Source: Chloranthus sessilifolius (lineage: Eukaryota > Streptophyta > Magnoliopsida > Chloranthales > Chloranthaceae). From it: DNA of 64,000 bases. The DNA is taken from NCBI GenBank assembly GCA_021018995.1, contig CM037586.1:9403328-9467327 (forward strand), written 5' to 3'. Every line of letters starts with the position of its first letter. The stretch's first letter is position 1. The notes beneath the pieces were generated by a model. That model saw only the letters and a program-made list of their open reading frames with translations. It ran no database searches and was not told where the DNA came from. Position numbers and translations under genes: made by a program. Below, piece by piece: positions 34,329 to 46,256 of the stretch.

Positions 34329-35707
34329 GATGGCATTTTTACCCTCTTTTGATTGGCTCAGCTAGTTTATATGTTACTTTTCTTAATAGAAAAATAATTG
34401 CTCTAAGGGTAAATTTGGAAAATTGTCTAAGAGGTAGGGATGGACATTTAATCAACCACTTGGCGAGCAATCACAGCAATAAAACTCTCACATCCTCTAT
34501 TGGGCATTCCATCAAACACCTGACCAACAAACCCAACTCTCCACATTTGTCATACATATCAACGCACACATTCAATTTGAAGCCCCATTTCACGACATTC
34601 AATGAGAAATAAATGATTCTTAGATGCAACTTATATTCATAATATCAGATGCTCTATTTGCACGACACAATGAAATAGATAGAGGTGGCAGAGAGATTTT
34701 ACTGGATGTGGATTTAATAATGTCTCCTGAGTATTATTTCAAATATGTCTTAACCCTATTGGGTGGGATTTGCAAATGATTTGGATTCTGTCAAATGACT
34801 CAAATCCAAATCCAATGCTAGAAATAAGCAACTCAAACGGTGGATTTGGATTTAGCCAACCCAAATCCAAATCCAATATTTTAGAAAAAAAAGAGTCCAA
34901 AAACCTTGAAAACCATAATACTAAATAGAAAGAAAAATCAACTTAGATAACCCATGATCCCAAAGACTTGTTAGCCGGAGAAAACCCTATAAGAAGTTAG
35001 TTATAATCACAAGCAAATATTGATAGAAACCATGTATTATCAGATATTTATTATAAAAGATGCTATAAACCCATAAAAGACCATGCTCAACCAAAGATGA
35101 TTTCTTAGAAATTTGGGAATTCGAAAAAGATTGAAAGGTTTTTTCAAGAAAAGTGCTATAACTCCATGAACTAGATCCAAGAAACTAATAAAACCTTTAA
35201 AAATTATATAACCAAGCCGAATATCGGCTGGATTGGCTGATACATATAGAATACGTATCCGGCTGGAACCTAGCCGATATGCCGATACATATAGAACGTT
35301 AAATCCCAGACTACAAGGAAGTAGGAGAAGAGGAAGACCTACCAGGAAGTCGTGAGAGGGGGTATGAATGATTGCGAAGTTACAGAGCGGTGCTGATAAG
35401 GCTGTGATGATGATGATGAACCAGACAATTCCCAATAGCAGTCTCATTCATAAATTCATTTGACTGCGTCCCATTCCTAGCATATTTCAGCTTTTATCAG
35501 CAGATAAAAAAACAAAATTAAGACTGCAGAATCTGAACTATATGTTTTCCAAGTCCACAAGCCGTCTATAAAGAATTAAACCACGTGATATTTTATATGA
35601 AAATCACAGAGAGAGAATATCCAACCTACCACGTGAGCAACAGCTTGAGAAACTGATCCAATGTAATGGATGTAAAGCTCCTTATTGGTGAATCGATCAC
35701 TTAGCTA
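33805..35707. other. Non-coding interior with an (AT)n tract
   Basis: Contains (AT)n at 34263-34324 and a 'gccgatacatatagaacg' repeat near 35216-35300 resembling words at 48200-48250. A hydrophobic minus frame at 35040-35447 has no family and looks accidental. Confidence 0.5.
34263..34324. repeat. (AT)n microsatellite
   Basis: About 30 uninterrupted AT units. Confidence 0.98.
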
Positions 35708-36155
35708 CTACTGAAGCAACCGACCAAGCTTTCTCAAACAAGCATCATCTCTACATATTTTCACCAGAATCCCTCCCTTATCTCTTGAAATCATGATACC
35801 CTGCCTTGAGAACTCGTCCAAAGTAAATTCAAGCTCAGAATACCTACTCGCTTGGATCAAAATCGTAGCAACAACAGTTGCAACTTCATTGTCTACTCTC
35901 AATCCCGATATCTTATATTCATCAAGCAACCCGATAGCATGATTGAGAAGACCTGTTCTTAGATAACTGTCCATCATAGACAAATAAATCGAATTACTCG
36001 GACAAATTCCGACATTGCTCATTTCAAGAAGACAATCTCTGGCTTAATTAAGCTTTCCCGATTTACACAAAGCATCAACCAAAATGACATAAACATCCAC
36101 ACTCAAGCGACAACTGCTTCCCTTCCACATATCGAATAAAATTAACAACCAAAAT
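35708..36155 (-). pseudogene. PPR protein, C-terminal fragment
   Basis: The minus-strand frame reads VDVYVILVDALCKSGKLN, a TAA stop (about 36045), then ARDCLLEMSNVGICPSN, YLSMMDSYLRTGLLNHAIGL, and runs to a natural-looking end RKLGRLLQ. The repeating V-ILVDALCKSGK pattern is that of 35-residue pentatricopeptide repeats; such proteins bind organelle RNA. Only about two to three repeats plus the C-terminal tail remain. The upstream edge falls in a short tandem repeat (36130-36200), which is where the captured piece ends. Confidence 0.7.
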
Positions 36156-36205
36156 AACCCTTCTCATAATAAAATTAACAACCAAAATAACCCTTTCTCA
36201 TTATA
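36130..36205. repeat. Short tandem repeat at the edge of the PPR fragment
   Basis: 'aaaattaacaaccaaaataa' occurs twice about 40 bp apart, followed by a third partial copy. Confidence 0.8.
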
Positions 36206-37827
36206 AAATTAACATTTATATAAAATATAAAATATATATCCAGCTCAATCCACGCGCTCATTTACAGATACCATTCTCACATTCTCATAATAAAATTAAC
36301 ATTGTCCACACACCAGGGTGTTTTTTATTCTCTAATATACATGCCCCTACTACATATACATACAATATATATTACAACAAATCAATGCTTACTTCACTAT
36401 TGATGCAGTGGAAATCTAAAACTATCAAGTAATCTACTAGATGCGATAATCATGAAGAATCTACCAAAAAAAATTGTGCAAAAATAAGAGAGGTGAGCAA
36501 CAAACATTTCTTATTCAAAAATATATTTCTCTAATTTTACCATAAATCTTATTCCCGTTTTTACACACGTTCAAGAGTTTATATAAACACCTATCATAGA
36601 GACTAGAAATACATCCAATCTGCCAAGTCAAATTGTTTTAATCCATAGGCAAGCATTTGATATGAGAAAAAAAATGGTCACGACCATGAAAGAGCATGAC
36701 TTGGCTGAGTCACTTGGTCAACCTGCCCAATAACATAATTTGGGCTGAGCCTGCTAGCTTAGATCTACTGATATTTGTTGAAGTGTGTGTGTGATGTGTT
36801 AGTTTGTGTTGTATCCCTTATTGGTGTGTAGAGTGTGAGTGTGATGTGTTAGTTTGTGTTGGAGTGTGCGTGTTAACATAAAAGCTAGTGAAACACAATG
36901 TCTAACTAAGCTACTCTCTCTCTCTCTCTCTCTCTCTCCTCTCTCTCACAATGTCTTAAGGCAATCAGAAATGTCCATAACCATGGTCTCAATTGATGGA
37001 TTCACTGAATGCTGGCTCAATTGTAAACTGCAGAACCAATTCTAACTTCTTTACAAGTAATTTCACTTGTACTAATCCACCTAGCTTGGAGTGAGATATG
37101 CAATTTTATAAGGTGGCTTTATTGCCACAAGTTTAAGAGGGAACAAGATACAAGACAATGATTGTCGAGGGAACGGACTAAAATAGAGATTTCATGACTT
37201 GCTGAGATTCAAAAATATGATAATGACCCAATGATACAATAGCAGATTCTATACAAATATGCTCAACTAACAAGGGAACGACTTCTAATTTTTTTAACAT
37301 GACAATACAAGTGAATATAGCACAGTTCTGTTGTTTTCTGATTTTTAGGCATTTTATATATTTTTTTTATTCTAGAACATTTTGACATAACTATTTTATT
37401 ATATACATTGTATTGTATAGAGAAGTTGGCGTATCCAGCATCATGAAGTTTTGGTCTCTAATACTCACTTATCCATCTGTGGATCTGAGTTAGAGAAAAT
37501 TTCCTGAAATATCAATGAGAAAATGTTTGGAGAACATTAACATCTTGAGGGATCTGAAGAAGAAAATAACTTTTCAGATGTAATGGTACAATGTAAAATA
37601 ACAGCACAGTGCTGTTATTTTCTTCTGAAGAAGAAAATAACTTTTCAGATTTTTTTGTTGAAGCTGGATAAAAGTAAGAAATGAGGGAAAGATGGAGTTA
37701 ATGAGTCATGGTTCTCAGAATCACTAAAGCATGGTAAGAATAAAATTGCATTAAGGAAAGTGTCAAATTAATTATATTCTGCGACTAATTTTTATGGAAT
37801 ATAATACGCGAAAAAAAAACTCGAAGG
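36206..37827. other. Non-coding interior of the CACTA region
   Basis: Contains a (CT)n run near 36915-36938, two similar 'gtgtgatgtgttagtttgtg' stretches near 36790 and 36840, and two copies of 'gaagaagaaaataacttttc' near 37556 and 37624. No gene was recognised. Confidence 0.5.
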
Positions 37828-38142
37828 AATCGATCTAAGAAGAAAGAGGATGGTGCCAAATCTAAGGCAGAAGCTGCGAGAGCAAAAAAAGCTGAACCTC
37901 ACGAGGAAATGGCTTCTAGTTCTAATGGCAGCAATGTTCGAATTGAGGGAGATACTACAGGTGATGTTTCCCCTTTGCAGGAGCCTTTAACTTGTTTGTT
38001 TGAGGGGACTGACGCGAATAGTGTTACAGAGCAGTTGTTTGAAAAAATTAAATACTCTGCAAACCAATCCGTTGATAGGAAAGGAGCAGATAAGCCAGAT
38101 ACAAACATCAATTCAAAAAACTTGTCCAAAGGAAAGAAGAAG
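37828..38142 (+). pseudogene. Lysine/serine-rich exon fragment, family unknown
   Basis: The open frame reads RSKKKEDGAKSKAEAARAKK, then MASSSNGSNVRIEGDTTGD, EPLTCLFEGTDANSVTEQLF and ends NLSKGKKK at a canonical donor (AG/GTAAGA at 38141-38146). Composition and the clean donor suggest a real exon of a nuclear, disordered protein. I do not recognise the family. It is probably another captured piece, on the strand opposite to the NUP205 and PPR pieces. Confidence 0.45.
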
Positions 38143-38216
38143 GTAAGAAATCCTCTTTAGTTTGCTTTTACTGTAGCTTTCATTTTCCTTCATTTATTGA
38201 GAATAACATAAACTTT

Positions 38217-38505
38217 GGTGTTTAAATGATCAAACACCAGTGAAAGTGTAAGGTGTGAGCAAGCCAAGTCGTCAAAGCTTATAAATTGAACAAAAGTGAT
38301 CCCCAAAATATACGTTTTGGGAGGTGTGAACCATCCAATCTGTGCACTCTAATATCAACCGTTGTTCATAATTTTAATAGTCAATATTAAAATTCACCGA
38401 TTTGATGGTTCACATTGGCTTATAGGCATGATTCTTTGGCTGAAACATGTTATAATGATGGAAGACTACTTTGGGGTTTAAATGGATCATTTAGAGTAAT
38501 CAAGA
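38217..38505. mobile_element. Small MITE, family sharing GTGTTTAAATGATC ends (diverged copy)
   Basis: It starts 'ggtgtttaaatgatc' and shares 'accatccaatctgt', 'taatatcaaccgttgtt' and 'gatggttcacattggcttat' (or close variants) with the copy at 41121. The right end is degraded. Confidence 0.6.
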
Positions 38506-40214
38506 GATGTGTACCGGTGGACGCTATTGTAGGTATGTTAACAGAAAATTTTAAGTAAGTGGAAAGTATGTGTCCAAAACTTAATAAGAGAATGTATGAT
38601 GCAGGAAATATATGGAGCTTGATTTATATGTAAATATCTAAAAAAGTTTATAATGTAATGTGAGTCTGAAAATGTACCAATTTAAAGAACTGCTGGAGGA
38701 TTCTCTTCCAGATAACCTGAGGTTATAAAGAAAATGTACCAAGTTCATACAGAGATACATATCAAATGCAAGCAAGAAAGAAAAAGCTTCGATATTGAGG
38801 TATCGGTCCACAGAGCATATGCCTTAAAAGGTGTCAAACTTGGGTTCTCCTCAGCAAGGTGAACACCCATAGGCCTCAAGGCGATACACTCTATTTATGA
38901 CACCTTGCTGAGAAGCAATCACCGATACACTTTGCTTATGTCGTCGGCGTATGGGTATTTATATAAAATTTAAAAAAAAAAAATTATTTATTTAAAATTA
39001 AAAAAAAATTAAATACCCTACGCTGACGGCGGATGCAAGCTCCTCGTCCTATACGCTTGAGGATGTATACGGGATTCACAGATACCTTAAATCCTTCCCT
39101 GAGAAAGGATTGTTGTATAGAAGCCATGCTCACTTTGACATAGAGGTAAATGGTTTAATAGAAGAGACAGTACTAGCATTGTATTTGTTTTTCCATTAAT
39201 CTAAGAAAGGGGTGAAAGGAAAAAATTTGTGGGTAGTAAGAAATAACGATGGACCAAATATTGATACAAATCTCTTTTCCCCAAAGATTTATCACTGACC
39301 TGAGGTGTGCCATTATCTTCTAGGGGAGATGGCAGAAAGATTTCATGTATTGAGAATAAGGCTTCCTTCACCATAGTGACTGTCACCATAACTACTGATT
39401 TAAGGAAAATCAGGAGACGCGAGTTGGAATAGGTGCCTACATGGCTTGGGAATGCTACCGATTGTCTAGGTGGAAGCTATGTAAAGAAAATTGCAGTAGT
39501 AATATGACTGCGAATGATTTACCAAGGGCTGATCTTGAGCCATCGGATGAAAACAATTATCATCACATGGGAGGCTTGTGAAAATAGACACTTGAATTTC
39601 AAATCCCTTTTGGGTAATGACTGAGCCATGCTATCCAGGGTTGTACATGACAGAGCCATGCAAAAGTAATTGCAAACAGAAAAATAATAAATAAACAGAA
39701 GAAGCCAATTCTTGTTAGATATTCCAATTTTGAAACTGACCACATACAAATTAAAGTTTGACCTTCAAATTTTGAAAAGGTAAACACACATAACTCCAAA
39801 TATCATATATATATACTCGCTCCATTTTAAGTAAATTCCATAGACTTTAATTAATCCATAAGGAGAAATAGGTATGAGTTCCCTCAAATTTGGTTGGTAC
39901 AAAGCTTCGCAGTCTAAATTTTTCATTAGCTCAATAGAGTGAGCTCTACAAGGATGCTAGATACGAAATTTCTCACAGGCTTTCAGAGTATCATAACAAT
40001 GATCGTAGTAACAAATCCGTATATAAACTATGTCTGATTTGAAGCATATACCTTTCGTTTAATGGGTACTGATACGCTCACAGCTGGCTTAAAGAACGAT
40101 TCTAATCTGTATATAACGAAAATGACACCAAAATCAATACAAGATAAACTCTAAATCTTTCATTCTAATTTACATACCCATCAAAAGATTGCCTATTTAC
40201 ACAATACCACTCAC
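38506..40214. other. Non-coding interior of the CACTA region
   Basis: Includes a 'gatattgaggtatcggtcca' stretch and a 'cacacttgctgag'-like inverted pair around 38830-38930. Several short minus frames at 39200-39800 look accidental. Confidence 0.45.
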
Positions 40215-40261
40215 CGGCCTTGAGATTGTTTGTTCTTTGCTGCTTTGATCTTTTCTATGGC
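40215..40261 (-). pseudogene. 47-bp exon candidate, family unknown
   Basis: The minus-strand piece AIEKIKAAKNKQSQG sits between an acceptor-like 'ttgaacag' and a canonical GTGAGT donor. It is too short to assign. It may belong with the promoter/5'UTR at 42271-42515, on the same strand. Confidence 0.3.
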
Positions 40262-40540
40262 CTGTTCAAAAAATACATATCAATACAATTTTGTTATGGT
40301 TTCTGCCCTGAAAAAATGATAGAACTGGATGAACAACAGACTAGAGTAAATTGTGCTAATAAACAGAAGGAATGCCTTTGTCACTCAATCACTGTTGAAC
40401 CCGTTTTCATTCGCCAAGAAGGTTATTAGTCCCTAAGAGATAAGAAAATCATAGAGATTTTTAATTATGTCAAACATATAGCAAAAATGAAGATTATAGA
40501 GTGCTCAAAACAAGATTTGTCACTGCTTCATCTGGGGCAA

Positions 40541-40982
40541 TCCATTTAATATCAAGTTGCCCCTCACTAGCAGAGACTACAGGTTCTTAAAAAAGATGCC
40601 AAGCTTCTTGACATGGCTAATTTTCAGGAATCTGATACCTGCATTAGGAGACATGCAACCATGGAGAATTGAAAACGGAAACATGGGAAAAAAAAATTAG
40701 GAGATCCAAATGCCGATACCGACACTTGAGTTGATACCTGATATGTATCGGTGTGGATATGTCCATTTAATATCAAGTTGCCCCTCACTAGCAGAGACTA
40801 CAGGTTCTTAAAAAAGATGCCAAGCTTCTTGACATGGCTAATTTTCAGGAATCTGATACCTGCATTAGGAGACATGCAACCATGGAGAATTGAAAATGGA
40901 AACATGAGAAAAAAAAATTAGGAGATCCAAATGCCGATACCGACACTTGAGTTGATACCTGATATGTATCGGTGTGGATATG
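40541..40982. repeat. 221-bp tandem duplication, two nearly identical units
   Basis: Units 40541-40761 and 40762-40982 differ by two substitutions that I can see. Each ends with 'gatacctgatatgtatcggt'; that tail recurs twice more at 40991-41020 and 41078-41103. Confidence 0.95.
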
Positions 40983-41120
40983 TAACCTTATGGGAGGCTG
41001 ATACCTGATATGTATCGGTGTGGATATCTTGAGGCCTTTGAAATCCTTGAAAGCCTACTTTTCTTTTGGGTTGGGTGATACCTGATATGTATCGGTGTGG
41101 ATCTCCCTAAAATACCAGAT

Positions 41121-41482
41121 GGTGTTTAAATGATCTTACACCATCAATAGTTTAAAATGTGGGTGATCTGTACCATTAAAGTGATAGATTGACGTGTAAG
41201 AGCCCAAAAATGGCATTTTAGGGAGATTTAGACCATCCAATCTGTTTAATATAATATCAACCATTGTTTCTAGTTTTAATGGCTAATATTGAAGTTCATC
41301 AATTGGATGGTTCACATTCACTTATAGGCATGTTTCTCTGGCTGAGATATGTTTCAATTTGGCACTTAGACAATTTAGTTTGGTCACAAATGTGCGCGCC
41401 GCCACATGGCATAATGATAGATCACACTTCAATGGTGTGAGATAAAAGTAAAATTTAAAGGTTTAAGATCATTTAAACACTA
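41121..41482. mobile_element. MITE with GTGTTTAAATGATCTTA terminal inverted repeats
   Basis: Left end GGTGTTTAAATGATCTTA, right end AAGATCATTTAAACACT. Internal words are shared with the diverged copy at 38217. No coding region. The target duplication could not be fixed, so the superfamily is open. Confidence 0.75.
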
Positions 41483-42270
41483 TTTCAGTGTTTACAATAT
41501 GGAAATAGAGGAGTAAAAATATTATGACAAGACCTATTATGAAATTCAGTTAAATCCCTATGACAAGACCTATTATGAAAGCTTGCCACGAAGAGCTTGG
41601 CACAAATCAGAAACAAGTGCTAAATAGACTTCCAAAGCTGATCCCAAATAGATGGGCCAACGAGATGATGATGATAGGAGGCATCATACAGCCATATAGG
41701 TATTTTAGTATTTTCCCTGTTTAGATTGATTAGTCCTTCTGTTCATTGGTTTTTTCTTCTTTCTGTTTTTTTTTTTTTTAAGTTAAAGAGTTTAACGAAG
41801 GAATAACTACTCTCTCTCTTCAATCTCTTTAAACTTGAATCAAGGATGTTGAATCAAGGAGCTGTTTAAGAATCAGAGCATATAGGTATATAAAAAAAAT
41901 GAACTGCCTTGAGGGCAATATAAAACCTCTTCCTTTGCATACCATTTTTTTTTTAAATCCCTATTTTTTAGTTTTTCAAATACTCACCATCGTCTTACTG
42001 GTTGATCGTAACAAAATAATGTAGGATAAAACACTAATTACATAAAAATAACGATAAAAAGATTGAAAATGAAGGAATAAACACATAAAACTCATTCCAA
42101 GTTGCATTAGGGTTACAAAAATTAAAATCTACAACCTTATACTAGCCAACGAATTTATATCAAGACAAAATAATGAGAAAAGTCCAAAGCTAAGAAACAG
42201 ATAAAATTGCATAAAGAAATAATCAGAAATGGAAAATTTTCAGCTTTTGATCGATGGATCTCTGAAGTTT
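41483..42270. other. Non-coding interior of the CACTA region
   Basis: 'ctatgacaagacctattatg' occurs at about 41553 with a near-copy at about 41523. No gene was recognised. Confidence 0.5.
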
Positions 42271-42515
42271 ACCTCAATCGAAATCGCTCTTAATGACTTT
42301 GAATGTGAGATTTCGGTTTCGAGGAGAGAGAGAGAGATGGGAAAGCGATCAGACGTCAAACGCTCTTCGATCGATCTCTGCCTCGCATGATTTTAGAACG
42401 GCTACGAAGGTAGCTAGGGTTTCTGAGGGGAGCTCGATCGGGAGAAGGGAGAAGGGAGAAGGCTCCGGAGATAGTGCGAAGGGAGAAGGGGAAAATTTAA
42501 TTTATATAGTGGGTC
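42271..42515 (-). promoter_or_regulatory. Captured promoter and 5'UTR with first splice donor
   Basis: On the minus strand a TATA box (CTATATAAATTA, about 42498-42510) is followed by pyrimidine-rich leader sequence, 'aaaccctagctacc', a CT run near 42323-42335, and 'cgatttcgattgag' ending at a GTAAAC donor (about 42271). This is the usual look of a plant housekeeping-gene start. GC content is visibly above the surroundings. No downstream coding exon of a known family follows. A nine-codon upstream ORF is present. Confidence 0.5.
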
Positions 42516-43151
42516 GTGAGCGTTAAGTCGAGTGGCAGGGTTGGGTCTCGTGGGTGGGTCCAAATCGTCCCCTACACCGACGGTTTCTTATCTTCAACCA
42601 TCGGCGTATGCTTTATTTTTTGTAGTGTCAGGATCATAGATATTAAAAAAAATACCAAAAGTGTGTCCATAAAAGCATACAACACACACATAATGGTCAA
42701 TAGAACCTGACATGAAGCTATCATTGATTGGGGACATGGCAATCAATGTAAAATTGTACTGACACCTATAACCAATTCATAGTTCATCAAGCATTTTATG
42801 TAAGCTAGCCCAAAAATAGATATATGATTCAATTACAATGCAGATCTGGTTCCCATCAGGGGATATCCATGCTTAAGCTTCATGCCTCTAATATCAAGAA
42901 TTACGACATAAAAGTCAAACCAATGAGGTCATCAATTTGACTACGGCTTACACAACAAAAAAGAGATACAGAATAAAACCTAAACAATTAGACATTCACC
43001 ATCATCTCCGCTCCCTTAAAACCCAACTTTTTAAAAATGGCAAACAAGAACACATTCAATTAAAAAAATTAGCATAAAAAAGGTAATAATCGACACCAAC
43101 CAAACATAATGCAAAGGTGTTTTTGACAAGCTGCTTTGTCAACAATATTAC
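42516..43151. other. Non-coding interior of the CACTA region
   Basis: No coding signal until the RPN5 piece. 43150-43151 is that piece's splice donor. Confidence 0.45.
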
Positions 43152-43365
43152 CTGCTTAAGCTGGCCCCTTCTCTTGGAAAGAAGAATAATTTGATCATTA
43201 AGAGCCTTCCATGCACGAGCTTCATAGCAAAGTTGAACTATGGCAATTCGCCTTCTTAGTGCCGTGAACATCCCCAAGACAAACCTCATTTGTTTTCCTC
43301 ATTCAAAAGAGAATCTATGGCAGCTTCAAGATTCTTCCTTCCCGCAAATTGCTCAACATCTTAAC
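43152..43365 (-). pseudogene. RPN5: RPN5 (26S proteasome lid subunit) exon fragment
   Basis: RPN5 is a PCI-domain subunit of the proteasome lid. The minus strand gives [20 protein letters not shown], then after at least two frame changes (a tga in the first frame, then GDVHGTKK in another) [20 protein letters not shown] and [10 protein letters not shown], ending at a GTAATA donor. The order matches the N-terminal region of plant RPN5, where a KQMRLAGDV-type motif precedes the IVQLCFEARAWK helix. Only about 70 residues are present. It is a captured dead fragment. Confidence 0.85.
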
Positions 43366-43910
43366 AACCATTAGAAAGCAGACTTAGCCAAGACATAAGC
43401 AAAGAAGAATATAATTTTCCCATAAAATGCTTGGTAGGGGTTTGAAAAATCTTTATCTCCAAATCATAGTAAGCACTGATGTGCTCACTCAAAATCAGTG
43501 AAATTTGAGAAGCAAAGGAAAAATATTCCCATCAAAGCTATCCTAATAAAAAATAACATATTGCCCAAGTAGATACATCAATACAAGATAACATATACTA
43601 AATAACATAGAGTCCAAAAACATATAATGTGAAATAACTTTTTATATCTACATGCAGATTAACTGTGGTCTCACTTGTGTTGAAGCTGATATTGGTGATG
43701 CCCTTGTACAATACTTCATGGATTTGCATCAGGCTGAGAGAGCGTTCAGCCCAAAGCTGAATGGGCTGAGTTTTTGAAGATTGACGTGGGCTGAGTTTTT
43801 GAAAATTTTGAACACCAAAATTTTGAAAACTAAAATGGCAATCACCATAGAGAAGTCGAATCAAATTGGGAAACACCATCCAGATCCTCGATTGCAGATT
43901 CGCACTTTGT

Positions 43911-43914
<4 letters not shown>
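43366..43914. other. Non-coding interior of the CACTA region
   Basis: AT-rich sequence. A small near-repeat 'gggctgagtttttgaa' occurs at about 43763 and 43789. Confidence 0.45.

Positions 43915-43988
<74 letters not shown>
43915..43988. repeat. (AT)n microsatellite
   Basis: About 36 uninterrupted AT units. The (IY)n open frame over it is an artefact. Confidence 0.98.
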
Positions 43989-43991
<3 letters not shown>

Positions 43992-44619
43992 GCTTGGATG
44001 AATCATGGGCATCGCTATCTGGTTTAGAGATCCGAATGGTGTAAGGTCTATCAGAAACCCTAGAATTTAATAAACGAAGTAAAAATAAAATAAAAAATTT
44101 ATTAAGAGATTAAGGAGATTGGGATCTGACCTTCAATTGATGAAGAACCCTAGCTCATACATCAAACACCATTGACAACCCTAAATAATCCAAAACATGT
44201 GAAGCCTACATTTACGAAATCAAAGCCTTAAATAATCAAAAAATAGGTGAATCGTTCACTTACAAAATCAGAATCATCACGGACAGCTTCGGCCTGAAAT
44301 CCCTACCCAATCAGCGAACAATCTGATCCATTTCACCAAAATTTATGCCAAATTGCAAGGAAAATTGCTGAAGAACTAAGATAAATCAGGCCAAGAAATA
44401 AGAACATTAGATCTCGTAGATAGAGAGATGATGAGACGACCTTTGACGCTATCCGATTTGGGTGCCATCACTTGATTGGATCCCCAAATCGCGATTTGGA
44501 TCTACCAAATGGTAAAACTAGGGCTCCAAAACTCGATCTCGATTAAGAGAAAACCTTCAATGCTGATTTATGCTTCAATGGAATCGTCTCCAACCTTAAA
44601 CATAGATCTCCATCGTCTC
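43989..44619. other. Non-coding interior, possible leader sequence
   Basis: Minus-strand 'gctagggttcttcatcaat' near 44150 and a CT-rich stretch near 44420 look like 5'UTR pieces, but no exon follows that I can assign. Confidence 0.35.
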
Positions 44620-44805
44620 CAACAATCAATGGACATGATTTCTCCGATCTTGAGCTTCCAATCGAAGATCGGATCAATTTTCCTCATCAACGCTTATCCG
44701 TTTTTCGCATACAAGGGGAATCCGAAGCAAGTCCCTCTGGATTTTGTGTTGTTTCAGCCGAACCAAGGGGTTTTGGATCCGATCTCAAATCTCCGCTTCT
44801 TGCGG
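44620..44805 (+). pseudogene. GH17 beta-1,3-glucanase fragment
   Basis: The plus-strand frame reads LQQSMDMISPILSFQSKIGS, IFLINAYPFFAYKGNPKQVP, LDFVLFQPNQGVLDPISNLR. This matches the centre of plant glucan endo-1,3-beta-glucosidases (GH17), where a P-L-F/L-S-x-T-x-S-x-x-x-VN-YP-FAY run precedes the LDYxLF motif. Neither catalytic Glu region is included. The homology stops abruptly at both edges although the frame stays open, as expected for a captured piece. Confidence 0.85.
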
Positions 44806-44887
44806 TGTGGTCTAAATCTTATGTTGGTTGGAAGCCAGCATAATATCATATCAATGTATATTGTTTCAAGGCAGTCTTTTTAATTAA

Positions 44888-44889
<2 letters not shown>

Positions 44890-44937
<48 letters not shown>
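44890..44937. repeat. (AT)n microsatellite
   Basis: About 24 AT units just downstream of the GH17 fragment. Confidence 0.97.
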
Positions 44938-44939
<2 letters not shown>

Positions 44940-46256
44940 AAAAGGCGTCCGTCCTTTATTTGTGGACGCTCAAGCATCCTTCAAGATTGGGAAAAACCTT
45001 TAATTAGCAACAGGATACCAAATTGTTGACAAATAGAGCACGGGTGCATTGCTTAGATCATCTTATAAAAATAAAAAAATATTCAAAAACTCATCTCCAC
45101 CATATATTTTTTGAGCCTTGAAATCAGTCAAGCTTTGACGGAAGCCTTAGAAAAAGTAATTTTTGAATTTTTTTTTTAAAAGTTGATCTAACCTATCCTC
45201 TCATTGTTCACGTGGCATCCAAAGAGTGTTTTGGTTATCACGGGGAGATCCACGACATCTTAGAAGATTACTAGGGGAGGGCCAAGCCCAAAAATCAGAC
45301 CTTATGATCTTCAGCATAGCCATCACCCTCAGGCCGCCTACTAGAAAACCAGAAAGAAATGCCCATAGTAACTGAGTCCCAAAACCCTTGTCCCTTTGAA
45401 GTGGACCAACCTGCACAAGCAGAAATGCTTATTTTCTCTTCCCACAAGCCCTAATCCCTAGAGAATTTTGATTCTTCTTCTATGGTGTCATTAATCACCG
45501 TTGGATCTACGTGACGAATCTTCCTTCTTTAGTAGTTGGAAGAACGGATCATGAATCCCATTGTTTCGTCATTCTTGAAGTCCAAGTGTATAGAATCAAT
45601 TGGAACCAATTTATTGCTTCCTCGTGTGTAGGGATGGTAGATCCCAATAGACAGAGTCACAAAGGCCTTGAAGTGCCTCTCCTGGAGCATTCCTTTCGAT
45701 CCAGAGAGACCAAAAATGGAGATACGGATCATGCTTAGAATGACATTTTTACGTTTATCTTTCCCACAGCTAAGGCTTTCACTAAGAATTATTCTTGCAG
45801 CATGGCAGGAGATAGTCATGAAAATCAAAGAGACAGCAATGCAGGAGATAGTGATGAATATCAAAGAGATTGTTATGTGTAGACAAATGCTACTAAGGCA
45901 TTATGTGTAGACAAATGATACTTAGGCATTCAGGAAGTATTGATGATCCAACTACGATTACAAAGTGCCCATAGGTCAAGGGTTTGAGAGAGGAGAGAGG
46001 CTAGGGTTTGAGAGAGAAAGAAAATAGATGAATATGGAGACGGCAGATTTGTTTGCATAATAAAGGGGGAAAATTTAGAAGTACGATCACGATAGATTTG
46101 GCACGTGATGGCGGTTAGAGTTGCACGTGATAAAGGCTAACTAATTAAATTAAACCACTGTTTTATTATAGTAAATCACCGATTTTGGCAATGGATTATT
46201 ATACTATTACTTAGGCAATGGTTCTTTATATATTTGGAGGTGTAGTTTATATGCCA
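44938..46256. other. Right interior and subterminal part of the CACTA region
   Basis: Two frames look protein-like but unassigned: minus GFGTQLLWAFLSGFLVGGLR (about 45310-45390) and plus AGDSHENQRDSNAGDSDEYQ (about 45803-45865). Near the end (46154-46233) are the subterminal words that mirror the left end. Confidence 0.45.

Noticed and set aside
35040-35447. Hydrophobic 135-codon frame that might be a membrane protein
   Set aside because: No family, no gene context; it overlaps dispersed repeat words.
43781-43990. Frame ending in an (IY) run
   Set aside because: Microsatellite artefact.
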